In this document: in pieces, positions 8,737 to 18,127 of the stretch
Layout: every line of letters begins with the position of its first letter
Position numbering within the stretch: position 1 is the stretch's first letter
Origin: Candidatus Fraserbacteria bacterium
GTDB taxonomy: Bacteria > Bipolaricaulota > Bipolaricaulia > RBG-16-55-9 > JAJCYT01
Assembly: GCA_029262795.1 (NCBI GenBank)
Contig: JAJCYT010000031.1
Span: forward strand, 124,001 to 188,000
Length of the DNA stretch: 64,000 nucleotides
Direction of reading: 5' to 3'
Notes under the pieces: model-generated
What the model saw: the letters and a program-made list of their open reading frames with translations, nothing else
Databases searched by the model: none
Told to the model about the DNA's origin: nothing
Made by a program: the position numbers and the translations under genes

Positions 8737-9561
8737 ATGACCGATGAAGTTGTAAAAGATGTCGAACAGGTGGCTGAGCCTGCCAATTCAATCATTTCTG
8801 TTCGCAATGTGAATAAAATTTTTCCCGGCAAGGAAGGCGATGTGATCGCCCTCAGTGGGTCCAATTTGAAGATTGCGTCAGGAGAATTTGTTTCTTTAAT
8901 TGGGCCTTCTGGTTGTGGGAAAACCACCTTGTTGCGATTGATTGCTGATTTGGAAAAAATTACCTCCGGCGAATTGTTGGTCAATCACAAATCACCAGAA
9001 CGGGCTCGTCTGGATCGTGATTATGGTTACGTGTTTCAAGCCCCTGTCTTATATGAGTGGCGCACGGTGCTTAAAAATGTTGAATTGCCTTTGGAGATTA
9101 TGGGCACTTCTGCCTCAAAGCGAAAGCAAACAGCATCTCGGTTGTTGGAGATGGTCGGCTTAGAACAATTTAAAGAACATTATCCCTGGCAGCTTTCCGG
9201 CGGGATGCAACAGCGTGTGTCGATTGCCAGAGCGCTTTCATTCTCTCCAAGCATTTTATTAATGGATGAGCCTTTTGGTGCATTAGACGAAATCACCCGC
9301 GAGCAGATGCAACAGGAAGTGCTTCGGCTTTGGCGCGAAACACAGACCACAACAGTGTTTGTGACTCACTCCATTTCAGAAGCTGTATTTTTATCTACGC
9401 ATGTGGTAATGATGAGCGCTCGCCCTGGACGAATTACCGAAATTATTGATATCGATTTGCCGCAACCGCGCAATGTGGAAACCCGCGAAAGCGAACGTTT
9501 TTATGAGTTGGTGACCGAAGTGCGTGAAGCCTTGCGGCGTAGTGAACAGGCATCAGGATGA
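8737..9561 (+). CDS. ABC transporter ATP-binding protein (SsuB/TauB/nitrate type)
   Basis: The 274-residue ATPase has Walker A GPSGCGKTT, signature LSGGMQQRVSIARAL, Walker B ILLMDEPFGALDE and the switch histidine in VTHSISEAV. This layout is typical of importers for sulfonates, taurine, nitrate or pyrimidine precursors. The start at 8737 is fixed by a GGAGG site and by the promoter just upstream. The stop overlaps the first permease (ATGA). No substrate-binding protein lies in the operon. The nearby pyrimidine operon makes a pyrimidine or precursor substrate attractive but unproven. Confidence 0.9.
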   Translation: MTDEVVKDVEQVAEPANSIISVRNVNKIFPGKEGDVIALSGSNLKIASGEFVSLIGPSGCGKTTLLRLIADLEKITSGELLVNHKSPERARLDRDYGYVFQAPVLYEWRTVLKNVELPLEIMGTSASKRKQTASRLLEMVGLEQFKEHYPWQLSGGMQQRVSIARALSFSPSILLMDEPFGALDEITREQMQQEVLRLWRETQTTTVFVTHSISEAVFLSTHVVMMSARPGRITEIIDIDLPQPRNVETRESERFYELVTEVREALRRSEQASG

Positions 9562-11456
9562 GGTTTTTACGAAAAGTCCTTCCGGTTTTTGTTGCTTTGG
9601 CCTTTATTTTTGTTATTGGCTATCCCACTGCTTTGCTTATCGGATTAAATAAAGCGCAAAGTGATATGAAGGATCGATCCCGTTGGGAACAACGGTCAGT
9701 GATGCCACTTGCCCCAATGGATTTAGGAAACGCAGACCAATTGCCATTTCTTCAATCGATCCACAATACAGGATTGTTGGTCAACGGAAATCAACCTTTG
9801 TCATTGTCAGCTATCCTCGGCAAAGATGCTGAGCAGAAAGTTGTTTATACAAACTTAAATGCAGATTCTAATGTATCTTTGTTGACGCCAGCTCCACTGG
9901 AAGGTGAGGTGGATGGTCAAAATCGTGTGTTTCATACCGATCGGGCCTTTAGTGATCACCCGCTTTATCTCAATGGACGTTTGTTGAATCCTCATTTTGA
10001 AAAACCGGAAGAAAAGCCGGATGGCGTCATTATTGAATTCAATTTTTCTTCATCTGATGGTGTTTTTATTTTAAATGGGAAATTGTTGGTGGAGGGTGAA
10101 GATTATCATCTGGATGACACTACTCTGGTGACGGCTGAGCCATTGCCCCTTTGGACCAGCGGACAGGAACCTGATTGGGGCCGTCCTTTGCGCGTCAGTG
10201 GAGATTATGCCTGGGCTGATAACCAAACCATTGTGTTGCGAGATCCGCCACCTGTGGGCGCCCGCTTAGAGTTGGCGGCCTCTTTTGTTGCTTGGGCAGA
10301 ACAATTGAGTGGCTCAGTGGATGGTTCCAACCGAACATTCCATTTTGCACAACCCCGACTGGTAACGACTGATCGGGATCGGGTGGTTTACGTCAATGAA
10401 CAACCACTCAATAACTCAGGCACTCGACTTAGAAACGTCAATGATAATGAATTGCAATTTGGTCTGCCTAAGCCGGAAGGCATTATTGTGATGGAGGAAC
10501 GCATTGAACGCGTGTTGCACCAAACACAGCTTTTTCCAGATGACGATTACACCATTGAGGAAAATACGCTCACGCTGGTCAACGCGTTAGATAAAAATCA
10601 ATCCCTGCGCCAATACGATTATCTGATTCTTGACAGTGAGTTCAGTCGTATTGTCCTGGCCAAAGCACCTGAACCTGGGAGTGTGGTCTGGACTGGACAT
10701 TACAAAGTATACGACCGGCCTGGTTGTGGCTTAACGGTATTCGAATGTTTTGTAACATTGCCACAGCATCCTGTGCCGCTGCCACATTGGATTATCACAT
10801 CGCTGCCAGACTTTTTCATTAATAATGCCAGCGTGTTTGGGCAAATTGCTTACACGACGTTTGGGAGTTTTGCCGCATTGGTGATGGGGGGCGTGGTTGG
10901 TTTGTTGTTGGCGTCTTTGTTTGTGCTTATTCGGCCACTGGAGCGTGCGTTTTTGCCGTGGGTGGTGGCTTCACAGACCGTGCCGATTATTGCGCTGGTG
11001 CCGGTGCTGATGCTGATTTTGTCGCAATTTGGCATCACCTTGCAAAGCAGTATTTTACCCACAGCTATTATTGGTGGTTACTTGAGTTTCTTTCCAATCA
11101 CCATTGGCACAGTCAAAGGCTTGCGCTCGGTAGATCCATTGTCGATTGACTTGATGCATTCTTATGCGGCCAACAAATGGCAGATTTTTTTCAAGGTGCG
11201 TTTCTACGCCGCTTTGCCATTTATGTTTGCCAGCTTCAAGGTCGGGGCCGCCGCTGCTTTGGTGGGGGCATTAATTTCGGAAACTGAAACATCAAATTCA
11301 AGTGGATTAGGGTATGAGATTTTAGGGCGGGTGCAGGCCGGTAACGTGGCGGATTTGTGGATTTTGTTCTTAATCTCCGTGCTGATGGGCATTATGTTTG
11401 TCTCAGCCGTGGGTTGGGTCGAGCGTCTATTGGCCCCGTGGATGCGTAAAGTATGA
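9558..11456 (+). CDS. ABC permease with a large extracytoplasmic beta-repeat domain
   Basis: The 632-residue protein has one N-terminal membrane helix (about 7-29), an extracytoplasmic region of about 400 residues, and then a normal SsuC/TauC-type permease core from about 430. The core includes the ATPase-coupling loop DLMHSYAANKWQIFFKVRF. The ectodomain seems to contain two related units (about 115-243 and 250-382). Each has VDGxNRxFH, then a LYLNG/VYVNE turn, then a GEDYH/DDDYT segment, a pattern I associate with beta-rich phage-fibre-like repeats. Usual permeases of this family have about 250-280 residues and no such domain. The gene overlaps both neighbours by 4 bases. Confidence 0.85.
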   Translation: MRFLRKVLPVFVALAFIFVIGYPTALLIGLNKAQSDMKDRSRWEQRSVMPLAPMDLGNADQLPFLQSIHNTGLLVNGNQPLSLSAILGKDAEQKVVYTNLNADSNVSLLTPAPLEGEVDGQNRVFHTDRAFSDHPLYLNGRLLNPHFEKPEEKPDGVIIEFNFSSSDGVFILNGKLLVEGEDYHLDDTTLVTAEPLPLWTSGQEPDWGRPLRVSGDYAWADNQTIVLRDPPPVGARLELAASFVAWAEQLSGSVDGSNRTFHFAQPRLVTTDRDRVVYVNEQPLNNSGTRLRNVNDNELQFGLPKPEGIIVMEERIERVLHQTQLFPDDDYTIEENTLTLVNALDKNQSLRQYDYLILDSEFSRIVLAKAPEPGSVVWTGHYKVYDRPGCGLTVFECFVTLPQHPVPLPHWIITSLPDFFINNASVFGQIAYTTFGSFAALVMGGVVGLLLASLFVLIRPLERAFLPWVVASQTVPIIALVPVLMLILSQFGITLQSSILPTAIIGGYLSFFPITIGTVKGLRSVDPLSIDLMHSYAANKWQIFFKVRFYAALPFMFASFKVGAAAALVGALISETETSNSSGLGYEILGRVQAGNVADLWILFLISVLMGIMFVSAVGWVERLLAPWMRKV

Positions 11457-12700
11457 GAACAAATTTTTTAGTGCTGTTGGGTGTATTGGTTGTTTTGGTG
11501 GGGTTGTATGGCCCCTGGACGCCTGTTGAGAATTTCAGCAACGTCAGCAACCTTGAAGTGACATTAACAGACTTTTCTGACAACAAAGTGTATTTAGATG
11601 CCTTTGGTGTATTGTTCACATTGGCAATTATTGCGTTAATTGTCACCTTTTTTCTTTCTCGATGGATTTTTGTGGGGCTTGTTGGTATTGGATTATTAGG
11701 TGCTTTCTTTTCACTGCTTGCCTATAAAGATTTCTTGGGGATAGACGCTGCTTTGGATTTACCCGCTTCGTGGGGGTTTTGGCTAACTTTCTCTGGATTT
11801 TTATGGATTGTTATTGCATCCATCAGTAAGCTGGCAACGTTGCCAGCCATTCGGCCAGGTGATCGGGTAACTTATGTGTTGAGAAATATTCTGCCGCCTG
11901 CAACTGTTCCCTTCCTGGTCATGCTAATTTGGGAAGCGGTGGTGGAGGGGCTCCGTGTTCAAATGGCATTCTTGCCAAGTATCAGTGGCATTTTTATGGT
12001 GTTTGTTCAGGATTTAAGTGATTTGGACTTCCAAATTAATTTTTCGAAAAAATGCTACGTCCTGACAGGAAGCAATTTGTTAGATAGCAGTTTGTGTACG
12101 CTTTATAAGAAAGTGTTGCCTGGATATGCGATTGGATCATTCATTGGCCTTTTGTTTGGTTTCCTTGTTTCACTTAGCTTGTTCTTAAGGCGAGGGTTTT
12201 TACCATTGGCTACAGCTTTTAGCACTATCCCTATTGTAGGTTTGGCACCCGTTCTTGGACGAGCTTTAGGCATTGATGAAGAGTCAAAAATTGCCGTTGC
12301 CATTATCGTCAGTTTCTTTCCAGTGTTGATCAATGTTGTCCAAGGGTTGATTACCATTGATCCACTCAAGCTCGATTTAATGCAATCTTATGCAGCCAAA
12401 AATCATCACATCTTATTAAAATTACGATTCTGGAATGCAATGCCTTATGTGTTTAACGCGCTTAAAATCGCGAGTATTATAGTGTTAATTAGCGTGATTG
12501 TGGCAGAATTTCTTATTCCAAGCTCGCCTCAGGTGTTGGGTCAGCGAATTAGTATTACGGCGCGCAGTGGTCAAAGGGATGTGACCTTTGCTTTCATTGT
12601 TGTTGCCAGTGTGATGGGGATTGTGTTTTACAATGTGATCGCATTGATTGAGCGTTTCTTTACATCTTGGCACAGCTCTTTTCGTGAAAAAGAATCATAA
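11453..12700 (+). CDS. Second ABC permease subunit, enlarged N-terminus
   Basis: The 415-residue membrane protein has a SsuC-type C-terminal core with coupling loop DLMQSYAAKNHHILLKLRF. In front of it are extra segments: a helix at about 5-22, a short outside loop (about 23-50), three further hydrophobic stretches to about 130, and a 30-residue insertion with two cysteines (SKKCYVLTG, SSLCTLYKK) before the core. The ATGA overlap with the first permease implies a heterodimeric channel driven by the ATPase at 8737. The substrate is unknown. It ends 66 bases before the convergent sensor kinase. Confidence 0.85.
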   Translation: MRTNFLVLLGVLVVLVGLYGPWTPVENFSNVSNLEVTLTDFSDNKVYLDAFGVLFTLAIIALIVTFFLSRWIFVGLVGIGLLGAFFSLLAYKDFLGIDAALDLPASWGFWLTFSGFLWIVIASISKLATLPAIRPGDRVTYVLRNILPPATVPFLVMLIWEAVVEGLRVQMAFLPSISGIFMVFVQDLSDLDFQINFSKKCYVLTGSNLLDSSLCTLYKKVLPGYAIGSFIGLLFGFLVSLSLFLRRGFLPLATAFSTIPIVGLAPVLGRALGIDEESKIAVAIIVSFFPVLINVVQGLITIDPLKLDLMQSYAAKNHHILLKLRFWNAMPYVFNALKIASIIVLISVIVAEFLIPSSPQVLGQRISITARSGQRDVTFAFIVVASVMGIVFYNVIALIERFFTSWHSSFREKES

Positions 12701-12766
12701 CGTGGTGGTTGCCTCCTGTTGAGATTCCATTCTTGTTACAAATTCCAATTGTTTTAAAAATTCTTG

Positions 12767-14170
12767 TTAATGAACCGGTAAGCTGAAACCAAATGTGCTG
12801 CCTTGGTTCAATGCAGTTTGTACCCACATCTTGCCACCGTGGGCTTCAACCAATCGTTTGGAGATAGACAAGCCCAACCCTGAACCGCCACTGTGGCGGG
12901 TGCGGGATTGATCAGCACGCCAGAAACGTTCAAAAACGCGAGTGGCTTCTTCTTCGGACATGCCTGGGCCGGTGTCGGTGACGGTGCAATTGAGTTCGCC
13001 ATTTTCGCGATGCAAGTTAATGAACACGGTGCCGCCTGAAGGTGTATAACGAATGGCATTGCTGATGAGGTTGCGCAGCACTTGGGCGATGCGATCTGCA
13101 TCGGCTTCGATTTCGGAAACGACATCGGTGTTGTTAAATTCGAGCCTGATGCCATTGCTTTCCGCTTTGATTTGATAAGCTTGGACGATCTGCTGAACGA
13201 TAGCTTTGATATCTGTGTTTTCACGCTCCAAGGGCAATTCGCCAGCTTCCAGCAGACTGAGTTCGCGCAGATCGTCAATCAGGCGAGAGACTCGATGGGT
13301 TTCGTCGAGCAACGATTGAAACGTTTCCTGATTGGCGGGATAAACACCATCAATCACAGCTTCTAAGTCGCCTTGAATCACGCTCATGGGGGTGCGAAGT
13401 TCGTGGGCGATGTCGGCGGTCATTTGGCGGCGCAAGTCTTCGGAACCTTTCAGTTTGGAACTCATGGTATTGAATGCTTGAGCCAGCTCGCCAATTTCAT
13501 CCTGCGTGTTGACTTCAACGTTTTGTTCAAGGTGGCCTTCGGATATCTTTTCGGAGGCTTGAGTAAGTTCATTCAAGGGTCTTGCCAGTTGGCGAACCAG
13601 TAACGTGATCAGCAAGAAAGAACCAGCAATAACAATCACAACCACCAGCAACATGCTACGATTAAGTGAATTGAAAAACTGTCTGGCCAGTGGAGTGAAA
13701 CGCTCGAATGCCACGCCACTGAGCATGGTGCCAATTTTCTCTCCGTTGCTTTCAAGTGAAACACCTTGATCCAATACAGGTGGAGGCAGCGTTTGGCCTA
13801 GCAGTTGGCGATCTACGTCAAAAACAACTTGGCCATTGACATCAACAATAATCAAATCTTCACGGGCAATCAGAAAATAAATCTGGGCAAGGACAGGGTT
13901 TCTACGATCAGGGCCGCCACCTGCTTGCACATTCAAAGCGCGATTGAGGCCTTCCCAGGTGTTGGCTTGTTCGTAATATCCTACAAACAGAGGGGCGATT
14001 CGGTCTGCGTCTCTAGAAAAACGCTCGGAGGTCAGTTTGGAATATTGATCGATCACGGTTCTCGCGCTGACAAAATAGATGGAAGCAAATCCCACCATGA
14101 TGACCAGTAAAAATGTGCCAAGCAGTTTCCAACGAAACGGGGTTCGTCGCCAAAAAGATTGAATCGACAT
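12767..14170 (-). CDS. Membrane sensor histidine kinase
   Basis: The 467-residue kinase has two membrane helices (about 16-34 and 172-192) around a 135-residue outside sensor domain, then a HAMP linker (about 191-245). The HisKA site is His256 in AHELRTP, and the ATPase domain has NLISNAIRYTPSGG (N box), DTGPGMS (G1) and GGSGLGLSISKRL (G2). It lies 2 bases behind the response regulator and should phosphorylate it. The sensor domain has no named motif that I can see, so the signal is unknown. Confidence 0.93.
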   Translation of the reverse strand: MSIQSFWRRTPFRWKLLGTFLLVIMVGFASIYFVSARTVIDQYSKLTSERFSRDADRIAPLFVGYYEQANTWEGLNRALNVQAGGGPDRRNPVLAQIYFLIAREDLIIVDVNGQVVFDVDRQLLGQTLPPPVLDQGVSLESNGEKIGTMLSGVAFERFTPLARQFFNSLNRSMLLVVVIVIAGSFLLITLLVRQLARPLNELTQASEKISEGHLEQNVEVNTQDEIGELAQAFNTMSSKLKGSEDLRRQMTADIAHELRTPMSVIQGDLEAVIDGVYPANQETFQSLLDETHRVSRLIDDLRELSLLEAGELPLERENTDIKAIVQQIVQAYQIKAESNGIRLEFNNTDVVSEIEADADRIAQVLRNLISNAIRYTPSGGTVFINLHRENGELNCTVTDTGPGMSEEEATRVFERFWRADQSRTRHSGGSGLGLSISKRLVEAHGGKMWVQTALNQGSTFGFSLPVH

Positions 14171-14172
14171 AT

Positions 14173-14865
14173 TTAAAACCCTTGCTGAAATTTATACCCG
14201 ACCCCGCGTACAGTGTGAACAAAGTGTGGTTGAGTTGGATCTGCCTCAATTTTACGGCGCAGGTTTTTGATATGTGTGTCGATAGCGCGTTCTACCGTGG
14301 CATAGCCAGACTCCGTGATGGCTTCCATCAACTGACGCCGAGTAAAGGCACGACCAGGCTGTTCTGCCATTGTGCGAAGCAAGGTGAATTCTGAAGGCGT
14401 TAAGTCCACCACCTGATTACTCATGGTGGCCTGATGGCCGTCCACGTCAATGACCAATTGGTCAAATTCCAATTTGGAAGCCGCAGGGGCATGAGCGCCT
14501 CGACGTAATACAGCGCGCACTCTGGCGACCAGTTCACGAGGGCTAAACGGCTTGGCCACGTAATCGTCCGCGCCCAATTCCAGACCGACCACGCGATCAG
14601 TTTCTTCCACTTTGGCGGTGAGCATGATGATGGGTACGCTGGAGGTCTGGCGAATACGGCGAGCCACTTCCAAGCCGTCCATTTCAGGCATCATCCAGTC
14701 GAGTACAATTAAATCCGGTTCTTCACGCTCAAATTGAATCAACGCTTGTGTGCCGTTGTAGGCGGTGACTACCTGAAAGCCGGATTCTTGCAGGTAGGCT
14801 TGCACCAGCCGCACCAATTTCATTTCATCATCAACCACAAGAATCTTTTGCATGTTATTAAACAT
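14173..14865 (-). CDS. OmpR/PhoB-family response regulator
   Basis: The 230-residue regulator has a receiver domain (phosphoacceptor Asp56 in LIVLDWMMPEMDG, acidic pair VDDE, Lys in DDYVAKPFSPREL). A winged-helix DNA-binding domain follows, ending in IDTHIKNLRRKIEAD and VRGVGYKF. I chose the ATG at 14865 over an upstream in-frame start because AGGGAG stands at a normal distance. It is the first gene of a two-gene operon with its kinase. The direct repeats upstream may be its own binding site. Confidence 0.93.
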   Translation of the reverse strand: MFNNMQKILVVDDEMKLVRLVQAYLQESGFQVVTAYNGTQALIQFEREEPDLIVLDWMMPEMDGLEVARRIRQTSSVPIIMLTAKVEETDRVVGLELGADDYVAKPFSPRELVARVRAVLRRGAHAPAASKLEFDQLVIDVDGHQATMSNQVVDLTPSEFTLLRTMAEQPGRAFTRRQLMEAITESGYATVERAIDTHIKNLRRKIEADPTQPHFVHTVRGVGYKFQQGF

Positions 14866-14940
14866 AAGCGTTTCTCCCTGCACAATCAACAGTCTCAGTG
14901 GGTATTTTTACAAAAAACGATCAGCACCTGTTGAGTAATT

Positions 14941-14959
14941 TGTGAGGGTTTTGTGAGGG
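14941..14959 (-). promoter_or_regulatory. Direct-repeat site, probable response-regulator box
   Basis: TGTGAGGG occurs at 14941-14948 and again at 14952-14959, exactly 11 bp apart (CCCTCACA repeats on the minus strand). OmpR-family regulators bind such one-turn direct repeats. The site is about 75-95 bases upstream of the regulator start and about 30 bp before an AT-rich -10-like stretch (14910-14904). Autoregulation is the simplest reading. Confidence 0.5.
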
Positions 14960-15025
14960 TTTTTCATTTGCCCTAGATAGGTTGTTCTTTGGGTTTTATT
15001 TGATTCTTACAGGATTGGGAAGGGG

Positions 15026-15961
15026 TTAATGGAGTAAATTTTCAACCAGATGTTGTACTTTTAGGCCGTCTTCAAAGCTGGGTAAAGCTGGCGTGCCTTC
15101 GAGTGTTTTGACCAGGGCGTTGAGTTGAAACTCTAGTGGAGCCGATTCCTTGACATCCGGCATCACATCGTACCAGCGCTGCTCATCGCCTACTTTGAGT
15201 TCGGCCCAGTCTTGAAATCGGTAGGATTTTTTCGATCCATATAAAGTCCATTCATTGTAGTCTGGCGCGGCTCCACCTACACCACCATTGAGGCTGATGG
15301 GGATGCCCCCACTATTCAACTGAGCCAAAATATAATTTTCAGACTGAGAAGAATTTTTTGGATAGATAAGGTGCTTTGATTCAATCTCACATTCTCCAAT
15401 CAGCCTGTGGGTGAGATACGCGAAGTGTGAAAACACTTCGCGTAGAAATCCGCCTTGTACTCGACCAGACAGCCAACTTGCCGCATCCTGTTGCCAAAAG
15501 CGAGGCCATTGAGAAAAGTGAAAACGAATGTCAATTTGTTCGATTTCTCCATGTGTGTTTTCTTTCAATAATCGTTCGAGTGTGGCAACCCCAGGTGTCG
15601 AAGCAAAAGGAAAATTAATGGCATTGGGCAATCCGCTGGCATTGACTTCGTCAACCAATTGCTGAGAAGCTTTAATATCTACAGCCAACGGTTTTTCGCA
15701 AAAGATGGCTTTGTTGGCGTGTAAGGCCAAGCGAGAATATTCAATATGAGACAAGGGTGGTGTGGCAATATAAACCGCATCAATGTCTGATTCAATCAAG
15801 GATTGAGCGTTTGGGTGAAAAATCAGGTCTGGAAATTTCTTGCTGGCAGATGTATTCAAATCCCAAATGTCGGTCACTTGAAAGGATGGATGATGCGCCA
15901 TGCCGTTCATCATGCGTTGCCCCATGATGCCAAGTCCGATCACACCAATTTTAAAATTCAT
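15026..15961 (-). CDS. Gfo/Idh/MocA-family oxidoreductase
   Basis: The 311-residue protein has an N-terminal Rossmann motif (GVIGLGIMGQRM) and the family signature CEKPLAVD, followed by the alpha/beta substrate domain. Members oxidise or reduce sugars, inositols or related polyols with NAD(P). Length is at the short end of the family (usually 320-380). It stands alone between the two-component operon and a small cysteine protein. No sugar genes are close enough to suggest a substrate. Confidence 0.85.
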   Translation of the reverse strand: MNFKIGVIGLGIMGQRMMNGMAHHPSFQVTDIWDLNTSASKKFPDLIFHPNAQSLIESDIDAVYIATPPLSHIEYSRLALHANKAIFCEKPLAVDIKASQQLVDEVNASGLPNAINFPFASTPGVATLERLLKENTHGEIEQIDIRFHFSQWPRFWQQDAASWLSGRVQGGFLREVFSHFAYLTHRLIGECEIESKHLIYPKNSSQSENYILAQLNSGGIPISLNGGVGGAAPDYNEWTLYGSKKSYRFQDWAELKVGDEQRWYDVMPDVKESAPLEFQLNALVKTLEGTPALPSFEDGLKVQHLVENLLH

Positions 15962-16041
15962 TGCAATGGTTTAGTTAAATTTCCAAAAAAGGCCAAGTCT
16001 AAAGTGAAATTGCCTACCCTTAGTGAATACTCTAAGGTCGT

Positions 16042-17706
<1,665 letters not shown>

Positions 17707-17708
17707 CT

Positions 17709-18029
17709 ATGGCTGTGTCTGGCCGCCTGGTTGAATTTCAAAAACGCTTGCGCCAAGGGTTACGCTACGCTGTGTTGGCAACCCTTGTGGGATTGGTTGG
17801 CGTGATTGGCTATGCATTTTACCTGCAAATCAGTGTGGTGTTGAACCTTCATCAAGCTCATGTACAGTTGCAGGCTGAAATTCAGGTGGTCGAACAAGAA
17901 AATGAAGCACTCAACCAAGAGCTTCAACTTAAAGACGATACCGAATATTTAGAATATTTGGCCAGAAATATGCTGGGTTTGATCAGGTCAGGGGAAACAA
18001 AAATCATTCTGCCGCCTGAAATGCCTTAA
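17709..18029 (+). CDS. FtsB/DivIC-like septum formation initiator
   Basis: The 106-residue protein has a short basic cytoplasmic N-terminus, one membrane helix (about 20-42) and a coiled coil (about 48-80). It ends in the conserved short domain EYLARNMLGLIRSGE, where the family has its 'ARxxLGxxxPGE' motif. Such proteins join FtsL and FtsQ (DivIB) in the cell-division complex. Placement directly after eno is the arrangement known for ftsB in many bacteria. The motif's usual Pro is replaced (LIRSGE). Confidence 0.88.
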   Translation: MAVSGRLVEFQKRLRQGLRYAVLATLVGLVGVIGYAFYLQISVVLNLHQAHVQLQAEIQVVEQENEALNQELQLKDDTEYLEYLARNMLGLIRSGETKIILPPEMP

Positions 18030-18040
18030 AGACAGTTGTA

Positions 18041-18118
18041 CAAGTTTTTATTAAAAAACTTGCTGGGGACCAAAAAGATCACAGAGGGGGAATAAGGCTC
18101 TAAAGATCATCGAGCCTT
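18041..18118 (+). promoter_or_regulatory. Two hairpins between the FtsB-like gene and dnaE
   Basis: The first hairpin has 9-bp arms, CAAGTTTTT (18041-18049) and AAAAACTTG (18054-18062). The second has 7-bp arms, AAGGCTC (18094-18100) and GAGCCTT (18112-18118), ending 9 bases before the dnaE start. Neither is followed by a clear T-run. They may attenuate transcription into dnaE or mask its weak ribosome site. Function is inferred. Confidence 0.4.
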
Positions 18119-18127
18119 TGTTGTGGT

